From assembly GCA_030272835.1 (NCBI GenBank), contig SZOQ01000008.1, positions 1-64,000 on the forward strand: a stretch of DNA of 64,000 nt. Direction: 5' to 3'. This stretch comes from 2-12-FULL-60-25 sp003576745 (GTDB taxonomy: Bacteria; Patescibacteriota; Patescibacteriia; 2-12-FULL-60-25). Below the pieces are notes generated by a model. The model was not told the DNA's origin. It did no database searches and saw nothing but the letters and a program-made list of their open reading frames with translations. Numbering within the stretch: the stretch's first letter is position 1; every line of letters starts with the position of its first letter. A program made the position numbers and the translations under genes. Below are positions 8,453-16,368 of the stretch, in pieces.

Positions 8453-9699
8453 GACGCGGCCCGGCTCCTTCGCTCCTGTTCCGCCGCGGCCACGCGCTCG
8501 AGCGCCAAGGCATATGCCGCGATCCGAAACGGAAGATTGCGCGAGGATGCAAAGGTAAAAAGATCGGTCGCGGCCGAACGCATGGTCGCTTCCAGCCGTT
8601 CATGCACCCGCTCTTCGCTCCAGCGCTCACCCTCCATATTCTGCAGCCACTCAAAAAAACTCACGACCACGCCGCCCGCATTGGCGAGCACGTCGGGGAT
8701 AACGTGGACGCCCGCTTTCCGAAGCAGGACATCGGCCTCCCGGGTTGTAGGCCCATTGGCCGCCTCGAGGACGACCTTCGCCTGAACGGCCTGCGCGTTC
8801 TCCTCCGTAATTTGATTTTCCAATGCCGCAGGGACCAGAACACCGCATGGAAGCGCAAAGATGCCAGCCGGATCGAACGGCCGCGCGCCGGAAAATCCTT
8901 TCACGGATCCCGAAACATTCTTGTGCGCGATGAGCGAGGGGACATCGATCCCCTGCTCCTCATGCATGGCGCCATGCGAGTCCGAAACCGCGATAACGCG
9001 ATACCCATGCCGGAAAAACTGCAAGGCAACTTCCTGTCCCGCGTTCCCGAATCCCTGTACGGCAACGGTGATTGTTTCATTATCCAAACCGAGAAGCGGC
9101 CGGAGGGCATCGAATACCAAAAACACGCCCGTTCCCGTGGCCGTCGAGCGCCCCTGTGACCCGCCGGCTGCAAGACTTTTTCCCGTGACCACGGCCGGCG
9201 CATTCTGCCCGGCGATTCTGGCATATTCATCGGCGAACCAGTCCATAACCGCGGCATCCGTGTTCACGTCCGGAGCGGGAACGTCTTTGGAGGGCCCGAT
9301 GACATCGGCAAAGGCTCGGACGAAGGCGCGCGTGAGGGCTTCTTTTTCCGTCGATGACAGCGCTTTTCCGTCAATGGCTGCTCCGCCCTTGCCACCGCCG
9401 AACGGAATGCCCGCAAGCGCGCATTTAATCATCATCGCGCATGCGAGAGCGCGGACTTCATCCAAATCCACGCGTTCATGAAAACGAATGCCTCCCTTAT
9501 AGGGGCCGCGCGCGTTATTCCATTGCACGCGATACGCGGGAATTTCGCGGAGCGCGCCATCATCCATGCGGACAAAAAGCCTGGCGTGAATTTCCCGATG
9601 CGGCGTGCTCAATATGGCGAGCGTATCCGCGTCGAGCTGAACGGCAAAAGCCGCTTCGCGAAGCGATGCAAGTACGTTTTCGAGATAGGAAGACATCAT
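8449..9699 (-). CDS. gdhA: Glu/Leu/Phe/Val family dehydrogenase, probably glutamate dehydrogenase
   Basis: A 416-residue NAD(P)-dependent enzyme that interconverts glutamate with 2-oxoglutarate and ammonia. The N-terminal substrate domain shows RVQWNNARGPYKGGIRFH and the glycine-rich catalytic loop GIPFGGGKGGAAID. The C-terminal Rossmann domain carries VAVQGFGNAGQEVALQFF, followed by IPDVLANAGGVVVSFFEW, typical of hexameric GDH of the archaeal/bacterial type-II size class. Two adjacent ATGs (9699, 9696) can start it. It is preceded by a copy of the intergenic repeat that separates it from trxB. Substrate is assigned by overall similarity; leucine or phenylalanine dehydrogenase is less likely. 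Confidence 0.88.
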   Translation of the reverse strand: MMSSYLENVLASLREAAFAVQLDADTLAILSTPHREIHARLFVRMDDGALREIPAYRVQWNNARGPYKGGIRFHERVDLDEVRALACAMMIKCALAGIPFGGGKGGAAIDGKALSSTEKEALTRAFVRAFADVIGPSKDVPAPDVNTDAAVMDWFADEYARIAGQNAPAVVTGKSLAAGGSQGRSTATGTGVFLVFDALRPLLGLDNETITVAVQGFGNAGQEVALQFFRHGYRVIAVSDSHGAMHEEQGIDVPSLIAHKNVSGSVKGFSGARPFDPAGIFALPCGVLVPAALENQITEENAQAVQAKVVLEAANGPTTREADVLLRKAGVHVIPDVLANAGGVVVSFFEWLQNMEGERWSEERVHERLEATMRSAATDLFTFASSRNLPFRIAAYALALERVAAAEQERRSRAAS

Positions 9700-9702
9700 T
9701 TT

Positions 9703-9830
9703 GGGCTAAGGGCTAAGGGCAGATTATGGTTTTCCTACGCCCTACGCAACCACGTCCTACAGGGCGCTGCTTGCCGCGCCCCCTACATCCTACTTCCCAC
9801 TCCCTACGTCCTGTTCCCGTTCTGACAAAT
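9703..9830 (+). repeat. Intergenic mosaic repeat, copy B
   Basis: Modules ggctaagggctaagggc, cctacgccctacgcaacc, ccctacatcctacttccc and actccctacgtcctgttcc, same order as the other copies. Its right end supplies the last codons of trxB on the other strand. Confidence 0.75.
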
Positions 9831-10737
9831 ACCGCTCGGCTTCGAGCGCGGCCATACACCCGGTGCCTGCGGCTGTAATGGCCTGCCGGTATCGCGCATC
9901 AATCAGATCGCCACAGGCAAAAAGCCCCGGCGTTTTTGTGGACGCCGTTCCGGGTTTCGTTATCACATATCCCTTGTCGTCCAGGTCGGCAAGATCCTTT
10001 ACCAGGCCGGAATTCGGCGAATGCCCGATGGCGGCAAAGACGCCGTCAATCGGCATCTCGCGCTCGCTCCCGTCTGCGGTCGAGCGGAGACGTACGCCGG
10101 TAACCTTCCCCTCGTCCCGGCCGAGGATATCTGCGACTTCGCTATTCCAGATGACATGAATTTTAGGATTCTTCAAAATACGCTCCTGCATAATTTTGGA
10201 CGCGCGAAACGCATCGCGTCGATGCACAATGGTGACCGTGTCGGCGAATCTTGTAAGAAAATTCGCTTCTTCCATGGCGCTGTCTCCTCCGCCGACCACA
10301 ATGACGCGCTTCCCTTTGAAGAAAAACCCGTCACAGGTTGCGCAGGCAGATACACCTTTGCCGTAGAGCGCCTTTTCCGACTCCAGACCCAGCCTCCGTG
10401 CGGATGCGCCCGTGGAAAGAATAACGGCCATGGCCTGATGCATTTTTCCATTGGCAGATACGGCAAAACCTCCATCCGGCTCCCTGCGAAGCTCATCAAC
10501 GCGCTCGGAACGAATGTCCGCGCCGAAACGCGCTGCCTGTCTTTTGCATCTCTCCATGAGATCCGGCCCCAAAAGGCCGTCCGGGAATCCGGGAAAATTT
10601 TCGACCTCGGTGGTGGTCATGAGCTGGCCGCCCGGCTCGTCACCTTCAAACACGAGCGGTTCCAAATTCGCCCGCGACGCATAGATTGCGGCCGTCCAGC
10701 CGGCAGGACCGGATCCGATGATAATAAGATTCTTCAT
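9790..10737 (-). CDS. trxB: Thioredoxin reductase
   Basis: A 315-residue FAD enzyme that reduces thioredoxin with NADPH. The FAD motif is IIGSGPAGWTAAIYASRA at the N-terminus, the redox centre is SACATCDGFFF near residue 135, the NADPH site is VIVVGGGDSAMEEANFL and the second FAD motif is GLFACGDLID. The last nine residues (EQDVGSGK and neighbours) do not resemble TrxB and are encoded by an intergenic repeat (copy B) into which the frame runs. Thioredoxin lies just upstream on the same strand, with repeat copy C between them. Confidence 0.93.
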   Translation of the reverse strand: MKNLIIIGSGPAGWTAAIYASRANLEPLVFEGDEPGGQLMTTTEVENFPGFPDGLLGPDLMERCKRQAARFGADIRSERVDELRREPDGGFAVSANGKMHQAMAVILSTGASARRLGLESEKALYGKGVSACATCDGFFFKGKRVIVVGGGDSAMEEANFLTRFADTVTIVHRRDAFRASKIMQERILKNPKIHVIWNSEVADILGRDEGKVTGVRLRSTADGSEREMPIDGVFAAIGHSPNSGLVKDLADLDDKGYVITKPGTASTKTPGLFACGDLIDARYRQAITAAGTGCMAALEAERYLSEREQDVGSGK

Positions 10738-10740
10738 ATA

Positions 10741-10912
10741 ACTTATGGCCCATGCCTTACGAACCTACGAACGTATGGATCCAAGGGCTAAGGGTTCGGG
10801 GAAAATTATGTCCCCCCTACGCAACCACGTCCTACGCAACTACGTACTCTTCCCCCCTACGTCCTACGCAACTACGAAACCCCGCTCCCTACTCCCTGTT
10901 CCGCACCCCGCT
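10741..10912 (+). repeat. Intergenic mosaic repeat, copy C
   Basis: Modules acgaacctacgaac, aagggctaagggttcgggg, a GGGG-aaaattatgt-CCCC core, then gcaactacgtactcttcccc (20 nt identical to copy D) and ctccctactccctgttcc. It fills the trxA-trxB gap. Confidence 0.85.
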
Positions 10913-11231
10913 ACCCAAGATGCTTCTGCAATGTATTGAGCATGTCTTCTTTGGACATGGTTCCCACCATTTGCTCGGCGACTTGCCCTCCCTTGAAAAC
11001 CAGAAAGGTCGGGATGGACATGATGCCGTATTGCCCGGGATAGTTCGGATGCTCGTCCACATTCATTTTGCCGACCGTCAACCGGCCTTCGAGTTCGCCG
11101 GCGATCTCATCTATAATCGGACTCATCACGCGGCAGGGGCCGCACCACGGCGCCCAAAAGTCCACCAGGACCGGCTTCGGGGATTTCAGAACCCGCTCCT
11201 CAAAATTTTGATCAGTAAAGATGTGTTCCAT
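10911..11231 (-). CDS. trxA: Thioredoxin
   Basis: A 106-residue thioredoxin: VLVDFWAPWCGPCRVMSP contains the WCGPC redox site near residue 30, and the cis-proline loop is MSIPTFLVFKGG. It reduces disulfides in cytoplasmic proteins and is recycled by the TrxB encoded immediately downstream. The start at 11231 is preferred to an upstream in-frame ATG at 11288 because MEHIFTDQNFEE is the normal beginning and a TTGCGG-17-TACTCT promoter ends 8 nt before it, so the mRNA is leaderless. Confidence 0.95.
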   Translation of the reverse strand: MEHIFTDQNFEERVLKSPKPVLVDFWAPWCGPCRVMSPIIDEIAGELEGRLTVGKMNVDEHPNYPGQYGIMSIPTFLVFKGGQVAEQMVGTMSKEDMLNTLQKHLG

Positions 11232-11239
11232 ACGCGACA

Positions 11240-11268
11240 AGAGTAACGGGCGGCCGGAACATCCGCAA
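11240..11268 (-). promoter_or_regulatory. trxA promoter
   Basis: Minus strand TTGCGG, 17 bp, TACTCT, 8 nt, ATG: leaderless. Confidence 0.7.
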
Positions 11269-11273
11269 GAGGG

Positions 11274-11298
11274 AAAACATCCCGGCAAACCGGGATGT
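11274..11298 (-). terminator. Intrinsic terminator of infB
   Basis: Perfect 9-bp stem (ACATCCCGG with CCGGGATGT) followed by TTTT on the minus strand, 4 nt after the infB stop. Confidence 0.8.
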
Positions 11299-11301
11299 TA
11301 T

Positions 11302-13317
11302 TTATGGCGCAAATTCGATCGTGCGCGTTTTGACTTCTTCATGATATACCTCGAGACGGTCTCCGATTTCCAAACGGAGTTTGCCCTTTACGGACAACCC
11401 GCATTCGGTTCCAGCATGGACGTCTTTCACATTCTGTTTGCCGATTTGAAGGGATTCGATGGTGACATCGCCCAGCGCCTCCTCTCCGCGCCAGACGCGC
11501 GCTTTTTCGCCGGCAACGATTTTCCCGTCCGTCACTCGTCCCCCGACCACCATGCGGCCGCTTTCCGTTCGGAAAATGGCGACGGTTTCGAAGTTGCCGA
11601 GCTGCATGAGCGAGACCTCCGGCTTCAAAAGTTTGTTCAATTCCGCCATAACGTCGTCGAACAGCTCGTAGATGACTTTGAATTTGCGGATGTCCACGCC
11701 CTGATCACGCGCGAGTTCCGGAATCTGCGGGCCCGGAACAACATTAAACGCATAGACGACTTTCGAGCCGTTCGCCGCCTGGAGCACGTCGGTGTCGGTC
11801 ACGTTCCCGAGACCCTTTTGAATCACCTCCACGCCCACGAATTCGTCCTTGATCTTTTCGAGCATGCCGAGCACGGCCTCGAGCGATCCCAGGACATCGG
11901 CCTTGAGGACGATTTGATACATTGCTTTCTTTTGGGCGCCTTCGGACGACTCCGTGTCTTTCGGCTGCTGTTTTTTGGCGACCATGCCTTCCGCAACCTG
12001 ATGCGTGGTTTTCACCTTCGTATCGAGCTTCCGGAAATCCTCCGGCACCTCCATAACGTCTCCCACGGCCGGAGCCACTTTAAAACCGAGCACTTTTACC
12101 GGTGTTCCGGGAGGGGCTTGGTCGAGCAATGCTCCCGTCCAATCCTTGAGCGCGCGCACGCGCCCGTACAGGGTGCCGCCGATGCCCATAGAGTCATTGC
12201 GGCGGAGCGTCCCCGCCTGAACGAGTACCGTGGCGACCGGACCTTCGCCTTTGTCCACGTGCGCCTCGATGATGGTCCCGACCGCGCGCCGATCCGGATT
12301 CGCGCGAATGCGATCGGCGTGGACGTCGGCAACAAGCAGCACCGTGTCGAGCAGCTCTTCGATATTCTGGCCCGTTTTTGCCGAAATTTTTACCAAGGGA
12401 ATATCGCCGCCCCATTCCTCCACCTGCACGCCCGCTTCCGCGAGGCCGGCCATAACTTTTTCCGGCTGGGCTTCCGGCTTGTCGATTTTATTCAAAGCCA
12501 CGAGAAACGGGAGCTGCGCGGCTTTAATGATATTGATCGCTTCCTTTGTTTGCGGCTGAACGCCGTCGTCTGCCGCAACAACGAGAATGGCGATATCCGC
12601 AACTTTGGCTCCGCGCGAACGCATGACGGTAAATGCCTCATGGCCCGGCGTGTCGATGAACGTGATTTTCCGGTCCTTCTTTTCAACCTGGTATGCGCCG
12701 ATATGCTGGGTAATACCCCCGGCCTCTCCTTCCATAACATTGGTCTGACGGATAGCGTCAAGTGTTTTCGTTTTCCCGTGGTCCACATGGCCCATGACAA
12801 CAATAACCGGAGGACGGGGCTTAAGCGTCTCCCGCGTTTCTTCCGAGGTAATTTCCTTGAGTCTGTCCAAAGCTTCAACCCGCTCCGGAGCTTCGGGGAC
12901 GCGTTCTTCGGCTTCGGCGCGATAGCCGAGTTCTTCGGCGATAATGGCCGCCGTATCAAAGTCGAGCCGTTCGTTTTGCGCGGCAAGAATGCCGTTTTTC
13001 ATGAGTTCCTGTATAAGGCGCGTCACCGGAATACCCATGCTCCCGGCAAGATCGCGAACAATGACGACCGGGGGAATGCGCACGGGCTTAAGCTGCGCCT
13101 TTTCTTCCTGGCTCTTGGGCTGATTCGAGGTTTTGATAAGCGAGGCGCGCATGCGTTCACGGCGCTGATTTTCCCGCCAGCGGCGCATAATCTGCTCGGC
13201 GACGGCATCATCCACTTTGATCGCGCGACGTCCGATAGAAAAACCGAGCACCGGGAGTTTATCCAGGAGCTCGTTCGGCGTAACATTGAGTCTTCGCGCG
13301 AGTTCCGATACGTTCAT
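11302..13317 (-). CDS. infB: Translation initiation factor IF-2
   Basis: A 671-residue GTPase that brings initiator tRNA to the small ribosomal subunit and promotes subunit joining. It starts with the IF2-N motif (MNVSELARRLNVTPNELL) and a second N2-like segment (GSMGIPVTRLIQELMKNGI). The G domain has VVMGHVDHGKTKTLDAIR, TFIDTPGHEAF and VALNKIDKPEAQPEK, followed by domains II-IV ending EEVKTRTIEFAP. The long disordered N-terminal region of many IF-2 proteins is absent, giving a compact form. It stands alone here, without nusA or rbfA as direct neighbours, and has a clear promoter. Confidence 0.96.
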   Translation of the reverse strand: MNVSELARRLNVTPNELLDKLPVLGFSIGRRAIKVDDAVAEQIMRRWRENQRRERMRASLIKTSNQPKSQEEKAQLKPVRIPPVVIVRDLAGSMGIPVTRLIQELMKNGILAAQNERLDFDTAAIIAEELGYRAEAEERVPEAPERVEALDRLKEITSEETRETLKPRPPVIVVMGHVDHGKTKTLDAIRQTNVMEGEAGGITQHIGAYQVEKKDRKITFIDTPGHEAFTVMRSRGAKVADIAILVVAADDGVQPQTKEAINIIKAAQLPFLVALNKIDKPEAQPEKVMAGLAEAGVQVEEWGGDIPLVKISAKTGQNIEELLDTVLLVADVHADRIRANPDRRAVGTIIEAHVDKGEGPVATVLVQAGTLRRNDSMGIGGTLYGRVRALKDWTGALLDQAPPGTPVKVLGFKVAPAVGDVMEVPEDFRKLDTKVKTTHQVAEGMVAKKQQPKDTESSEGAQKKAMYQIVLKADVLGSLEAVLGMLEKIKDEFVGVEVIQKGLGNVTDTDVLQAANGSKVVYAFNVVPGPQIPELARDQGVDIRKFKVIYELFDDVMAELNKLLKPEVSLMQLGNFETVAIFRTESGRMVVGGRVTDGKIVAGEKARVWRGEEALGDVTIESLQIGKQNVKDVHAGTECGLSVKGKLRLEIGDRLEVYHEEVKTRTIEFAP

Positions 13318-13328
13318 AAAGTGCGCTC

Positions 13329-13357
13329 AATCTACGTGAAAAAGCCATTTCTGTCAA
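13329..13357 (-). promoter_or_regulatory. infB promoter
   Basis: Minus strand TTGACA, 17 bp, TAGATT, then 11 nt to the ATG; nearly leaderless. Confidence 0.8.
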
Positions 13358-13368
13358 AGAATTGCGAC

Positions 13369-13660
13369 ATGGGGGTTCGGGTTACGGGGTCCGGGTCTAG
13401 GATGAAACCGCTTACCGACAAACCTACGATCTTACGGACCTACGGACATATAGGCACAAGGGCAAAGGGCTAAGGGAAACAGGTTATGAGTTATGGGGAA
13501 GATTATGCTCCCCCTAAGCAACTACGCCCGACGTACTACGCAACTCCCCCATACCTCACGACTCACGACCCATTTCCCACGTCCTGCGCAACTACGTACT
13601 CTTCCCCCTGCGCAATCCTACTCCCTCCTCCATCCTTCCTCCCCTTGCTACACTCGCCTT
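13369..13660 (+). repeat. Intergenic mosaic repeat, copy D
   Basis: The longest forward copy: ggttcgggttacgggg, tccgggtctaggatgaaac, acctacgatcttacggacc, gggcaaagggctaaggg, a GGGGA-agattatgc-TCCCC core, then gcaactacgtactcttcccc and cctactccctcctcc. Its first 80 bp match copy E in inverted orientation. Confidence 0.85.
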
Positions 13661-13665
13661 CATCT

Positions 13666-14343
13666 ATGGACGGCCTTCTCCTCGTCGACAAACCCGCCGG
13701 CATCACGAGCCATGATGTCGTGGATGCGATTCGGAACATTGCGCACACGCGAAGAGTCGGCCATGCCGGCACACTGGATCCGTTCGCGACCGGGTTATTG
13801 ATCCTCGGCATCAATAAAGGAACAAAAGCGCTCACCGGTCTTGTCGGCCTCGATAAAACGTATGAGGCAACGGCAAAACTCGGCGCGACATCAACGACGG
13901 ACGATCCCGAAGGCATTATCGCGGAAGGACCGGCCTGTCCGCATCCCGACACTGACGTCATCCAAACTGTTCTTTCCTCTTTCCTCGGCGCATATGAACA
14001 AACCGCCCCCGTATTTAGCGCCAAGAAAGTGGGCGGAAAAAAACTGTATGAATTGGCAAGAAAAGGAAAGATGGAAGGCATTGTATTGCCGAAAAAAATA
14101 GTGACCATTCATGATATCGCATTGCTTGATTACCGCTGGCCGAATCTGCATTTCCGCGTGTCATGCTCTAGCGGAACATATATCCGCGCGCTGGCGAAAG
14201 ACATTGGGGCAAAACTCGGATGCGGGGCATATCTTACCGAACTCCGAAGAACAAACATTGGAGACCACAGGATCGAAGACGCTATTGCGTTGATCGATAT
14301 AAACGAGAAAAATATCGGCAGCCGTCTTATTCCAATGATATGA
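13666..14343 (+). CDS. truB: tRNA pseudouridine(55) synthase TruB
   Basis: A 225-residue enzyme that makes pseudouridine 55 in the T-loop of tRNAs. It begins MDGLLLVDKPAGITSHDVV. The catalytic Asp is in HAGTLDPFATGLL; the substrate-contacting segment is YEATAKLGATSTTDDPEG; the later KKLYELARKG and SSGTYIRALAKDIG are typical. It is shorter than E. coli TruB and lacks a full C-terminal PUA domain, as in other compact forms. An extended -10 (TGCTACACT) lies 11 nt before the ATG, immediately after repeat copy D. Confidence 0.94.
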   Translation: MDGLLLVDKPAGITSHDVVDAIRNIAHTRRVGHAGTLDPFATGLLILGINKGTKALTGLVGLDKTYEATAKLGATSTTDDPEGIIAEGPACPHPDTDVIQTVLSSFLGAYEQTAPVFSAKKVGGKKLYELARKGKMEGIVLPKKIVTIHDIALLDYRWPNLHFRVSCSSGTYIRALAKDIGAKLGCGAYLTELRRTNIGDHRIEDAIALIDINEKNIGSRLIPMI

Positions 14344-14376
14344 CATATCTGCGGATTTTCCCCGCATCTTCGAACG

Positions 14377-14541
14377 ATGTTCAGCGACGCGCTCTTCGCG
14401 CTCATGCCCCCTGCGATTGTTCTTGCTTTCCATGCAGCGCGTCTGCTCCTGCTTCCAGCCATGTACCGGGCCGACATGTTCATGCCTGCCGCAGGTGGTG
14501 CCGCCATTGCATGGATGTATTTCATCTTATGGCGTAGATAG
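14377..14541 (+). CDS. Possible small hydrophobic protein, 54 aa
   Basis: A short frame encoding a hydrophobic, Ala/Leu/Met-rich protein (MFSDALFALMPPAIVLAFHA, then AAGGAAIAWMYFILWRR) with two potential membrane helices. No Shine-Dalgarno site or clear -10 precedes it and no family is recognised, so it may be chance; it follows truB by 33 nt on the same strand. Confidence 0.3.
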   Translation: MFSDALFALMPPAIVLAFHAARLLLLPAMYRADMFMPAAGGAAIAWMYFILWRR

Positions 14542-14819
14542 GGGGTTCGCGGCTGGATACCCACGCGTACTCCCCGATGGATGAAGGCTCTCACGATCCT
14601 GGGAGCCGTTGCTCTCAATAGGCATCTGGTGGGAATTCATGGAATTCGGCGCTGATACAATTCTCGGTACGCGCATGCAGTTTTCCGTTTCCAAAACCAT
14701 GGGTTACCTCGGCTTGGACCTTGTCGGCGGACTTTTCTTGATTTTTTCTCTATTTTTGAAAAATGAAGCATTATTTTGCTTATTTTAGCCATTTTCTGTA
14801 AATATATTGTTAAGTACCC
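14542..14819. other. AT-rich intergenic region
   Basis: About 280 bp with no credible reading frame. The last 100 bp are strongly AT-rich and lead into the TTGACA promoter at 14820, where they could act as an upstream promoter element. Confidence 0.4.
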
Positions 14820-14848
14820 TTGACAAGGGGAGAAATACATGTTATAAA
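14820..14848 (+). promoter_or_regulatory. Strong promoter with consensus -35
   Basis: TTGACA, 17 bp, TATAAA; expected start of transcription near 14855. No large gene follows directly, only a hairpin and short frames. Confidence 0.8.
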
Positions 14849-14854
14849 GATATA

Positions 14855-14981
14855 TCTTTCGAAAATAGAACACTTTGGGGAGAAAGTGTTCGATCCGTGA
14901 GCCGCCACAAAAAAAGGCCTTTTAGGCGTTTTTGACCGGCGGTGCATGAAGCGCTTTTCTCCTACAAAGATGAGCGCTTTT
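14855..14981 (+). ncRNA. Candidate small RNA or structured leader
   Basis: Begins 7 nt after the -10 at 14843-14848. It contains a perfect 9-bp hairpin (GAACACTTT, loop GGGGAG, AAAGTGTTC) at 14868-14891, a terminator-like element (AAAAAGGCC, TTTTA, GGCGTTTTT) at 14909-14933, and a second stem AAGCGC/GCGCTT followed by TTTT at 14949-14982. The RNA would be about 77 or 127 nt, depending on where it stops. A 12-codon frame starting GTG at 14896 lies inside. No known RNA family was recognised. Confidence 0.45.
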
Positions 14982-15175
14982 TTGTGGGCATCCTGCCCAG
15001 CAATCTGAGGAGGAGAGAGCCGTCGCGAGCAGCCAATTGGGCCAATCGCGCGGGGGCACCCGAGCCTGATACGTTCTGGATACGTCTGGAACAACTCAGG
15101 GTCTATGCCACGGGCGTGGTGATTCCTTCGGGAACGACCCTCGCCCATACCTTCTCAGGTTCTTGGGCGGGAAAA

Positions 15176-15440
15176 ATCATGAGGTATGGGCGATGCGGGA
15201 GGAAGGAAGTTAGGGAGTAGGAGAATTGCGTAGGGCGTGGTTGCGTAGGACGTGAATCATGGGCAGTGAGCCATGCGCCCCGTAACCCGAACCCCATAAT
15301 CAATAACCCGTAACCAAAACCCCGTTCCCTAAGCCCTTTGCCCTTGGGTCAGTAGGTTCGTAAGATCGTAGGTTCGTAGGTCAGCGGTTTCATCCTAGAC
15401 CCGGATCCCGTAACCCGAACCCGTAACCAATTCCCGACCG
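15176..15440 (-). repeat. Intergenic mosaic repeat, copy E (inverted)
   Basis: Reverse-complement copy. Read on the minus strand it gives ggttcgggttacggg, tccgggtctaggatgaaac, acctacgatcttacgaacc, gggcaaagggcttaggg, ggttacggggcgcatggctc, cctacgcaaccacgccc and ctactccctaacttcc, in the same order as copy D. Confidence 0.85.
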
Positions 15441-15500
15441 AAAACGCAATACACAGCCCACGACATTCTGATGAAGGATCTGGGGAGGAGAGAGACTGTC

Positions 15501-15554
15501 ATGGATGTTCCGATACACATTGGAATACCCGTGCAGCGGCCGTCACCTGATTGA
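15501..15554 (+). CDS. Possible 17-aa leader peptide
   Basis: ATG preceded by an excellent Shine-Dalgarno run (GGGGAGGAGAGAGA, 5 nt upstream) and encoding only MDVPIHIGIPVQRPSPD before a TGA. An alternative ATG 4 nt further on (15505) opens a 167-codon frame that passes through the tRNA-like element and joins the 66-aa gene in frame. The strong ribosome-binding site is real; which frame is used is not resolved. Confidence 0.3.
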   Translation: MDVPIHIGIPVQRPSPD

Positions 15555-15674
15555 TTCCGGTCAAGACTGGATTCCTTCAGAAACGACGGCCATGAGTGCG
15601 GCGCACCTTCGGGAGCCATCCGCACTCCATAGCGCGTTCTACGCGCCACCTCTTCAGATCCGTCGTCAGAATAA

Positions 15675-15765
15675 GGCAGTGCCGAACCGGGCTAGCCGGG
15701 GCCACGATGAGGGCAAAATTACCGTAACAGGGAAACCAGGGGTTCGACTCCCCTCACTGCCGCCA
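15675..15765 (+). ncRNA. tRNA-like element with encoded CCA
   Basis: The 3' part is a textbook tRNA end: T-stem AGGGG/CCCCT around loop TTCGACT, then CACTGCC, G, CCA. The 7-nt CACTGCC pairs perfectly with GGCAGTG at 15675-15681, giving a 7-bp acceptor stem. The 56 nt between do not fold into ordinary D and anticodon arms; the best local hairpin is CCGG-gctag-CCGG. Total length of 91 nt is like a class II tRNA, and the T-loop sequence is that of tmRNA and tRNA-Sec. It may be a degenerate tRNA, a tRNA mimic or a scar of integration. Confidence 0.45.
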
Positions 15766-15807
15766 CAGAAGCAAACCGTCAGGAACGCAACGAAAGGAAT
15801 GGGAGAC

Positions 15808-16008
15808 ATGAGGTATCTGAGCGACGAATACATCCCGGAGCTCGAGGGAGAAAATCCGGGAACGGATCAGCTGCTCCTGCTCGAACAGGAGCTCGCGGAC
15901 CGCGGCATGCACGTGGACGGAGGCGTTCTCCGCGAAGCGGACATCCATGTCCTTGTCACCGCGCGACCCGTGCGGAAGAACATGCTTCCGCCGTTTCTGA
16001 AGGACTGA
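15808..16008 (+). CDS. Small hypothetical protein, 66 aa
   Basis: An acidic 66-residue protein (MRYLSDEYIPELEGENPG..., then QLLLLEQELADRGMHVDG and a more basic end RPVRKNMLPPFLKD). The ATG follows AAAGGAATGGGAGAC, a usable Shine-Dalgarno site. A perfect 12-bp hairpin lies just after the stop. No family recognised. It forms a set with the next 71-aa gene: both are short, acidic, Shine-Dalgarno-led and followed by a hairpin. Confidence 0.55.
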   Translation: MRYLSDEYIPELEGENPGTDQLLLLEQELADRGMHVDGGVLREADIHVLVTARPVRKNMLPPFLKD

Positions 16009-16013
16009 CACTG

Positions 16014-16042
16014 GCCGGAGCGGATTCTACATCCGCTCCGGC
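16014..16042 (+). terminator. Hairpin after the 66-aa gene
   Basis: Perfect 12-bp stem (GCCGGAGCGGAT with ATCCGCTCCGGC), loop TCTAC. There is no T run, so it may protect or process mRNA rather than terminate. Confidence 0.5.
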
Positions 16043-16109
16043 GCCACCCGGGCAATATGAGTCATCGTAATGCCTGGAAGGTCAACATCGAACGCAAAGG
16101 GAGATCCGC

Positions 16110-16325
16110 ATGACCGCTTTCAGAACGGAAGAAGACCTTCATCACATCGACCGCGACATCGTGGACGGCATCCGCGATGCCGCCGACTGGCTTCGCGGAA
16201 ACCGGCAAACGCCGGATGAATCCGGAGTGTTCGAACGCACCGATCGCGATACCATTCCGGATATGCCGGCATGGGAGGAACCGCTCGATATCGAGATCGA
16301 CGTCGTCATCGACGACGTCGCCTGA
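16110..16325 (+). CDS. Small acidic hypothetical protein, 71 aa
   Basis: A very acidic protein (MTAFRTEEDLHHIDRDIVDG..., ending PLDIEIDVVIDDVA) with a GGGAGA Shine-Dalgarno site before the ATG. No catalytic motif or family recognised. A perfect 12-bp hairpin (16339-16368) follows, then a likely intrinsic terminator at 16507-16549. Context suggests one transcription unit with the 66-aa gene. Confidence 0.6.
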   Translation: MTAFRTEEDLHHIDRDIVDGIRDAADWLRGNRQTPDESGVFERTDRDTIPDMPAWEEPLDIEIDVVIDDVA

Positions 16326-16338
16326 ACCTTGCTCCGAA

Positions 16339-16368
16339 CCGGAAGCGCATGGCGACATGCGCTTCCGG
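16339..16368 (+). terminator. Hairpin after the 71-aa gene
   Basis: Perfect 12-bp stem (CCGGAAGCGCAT with ATGCGCTTCCGG), loop GGCGAC, no T run. Confidence 0.5.

Noticed and set aside
11221..13473. 750-codon frame opposite infB
   Set aside because: Shadow of the strongly coding IF-2 gene on the other strand.
13369..13660. CRISPR array in the repetitive spacers
   Set aside because: Repeats are irregular in length and spacing, adjoining rather than separated by unique spacers, and no cas genes are near.
14942..15220. 92-codon frame on the plus strand (MHEALFSYKDERFFVGILPS...)
   Set aside because: No Shine-Dalgarno site or -10 at its ATG, it begins inside a terminator-like hairpin and its end runs into the inverted mosaic repeat; composition is not convincing.
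14855..15765. A tmRNA running from the strong promoter to the tRNA-like 3' end
   Set aside because: The 5' part lacks the tmRNA start (no GGATTCGAC-type D-loop), no tag frame ending ALAA was found and the span is far too long.
15505..16008. 167-codon frame fused in phase to the 66-aa gene
   Set aside because: It would read through the tRNA-like element; the internal ATG at 15808 has its own Shine-Dalgarno site. Kept only as an alternative.
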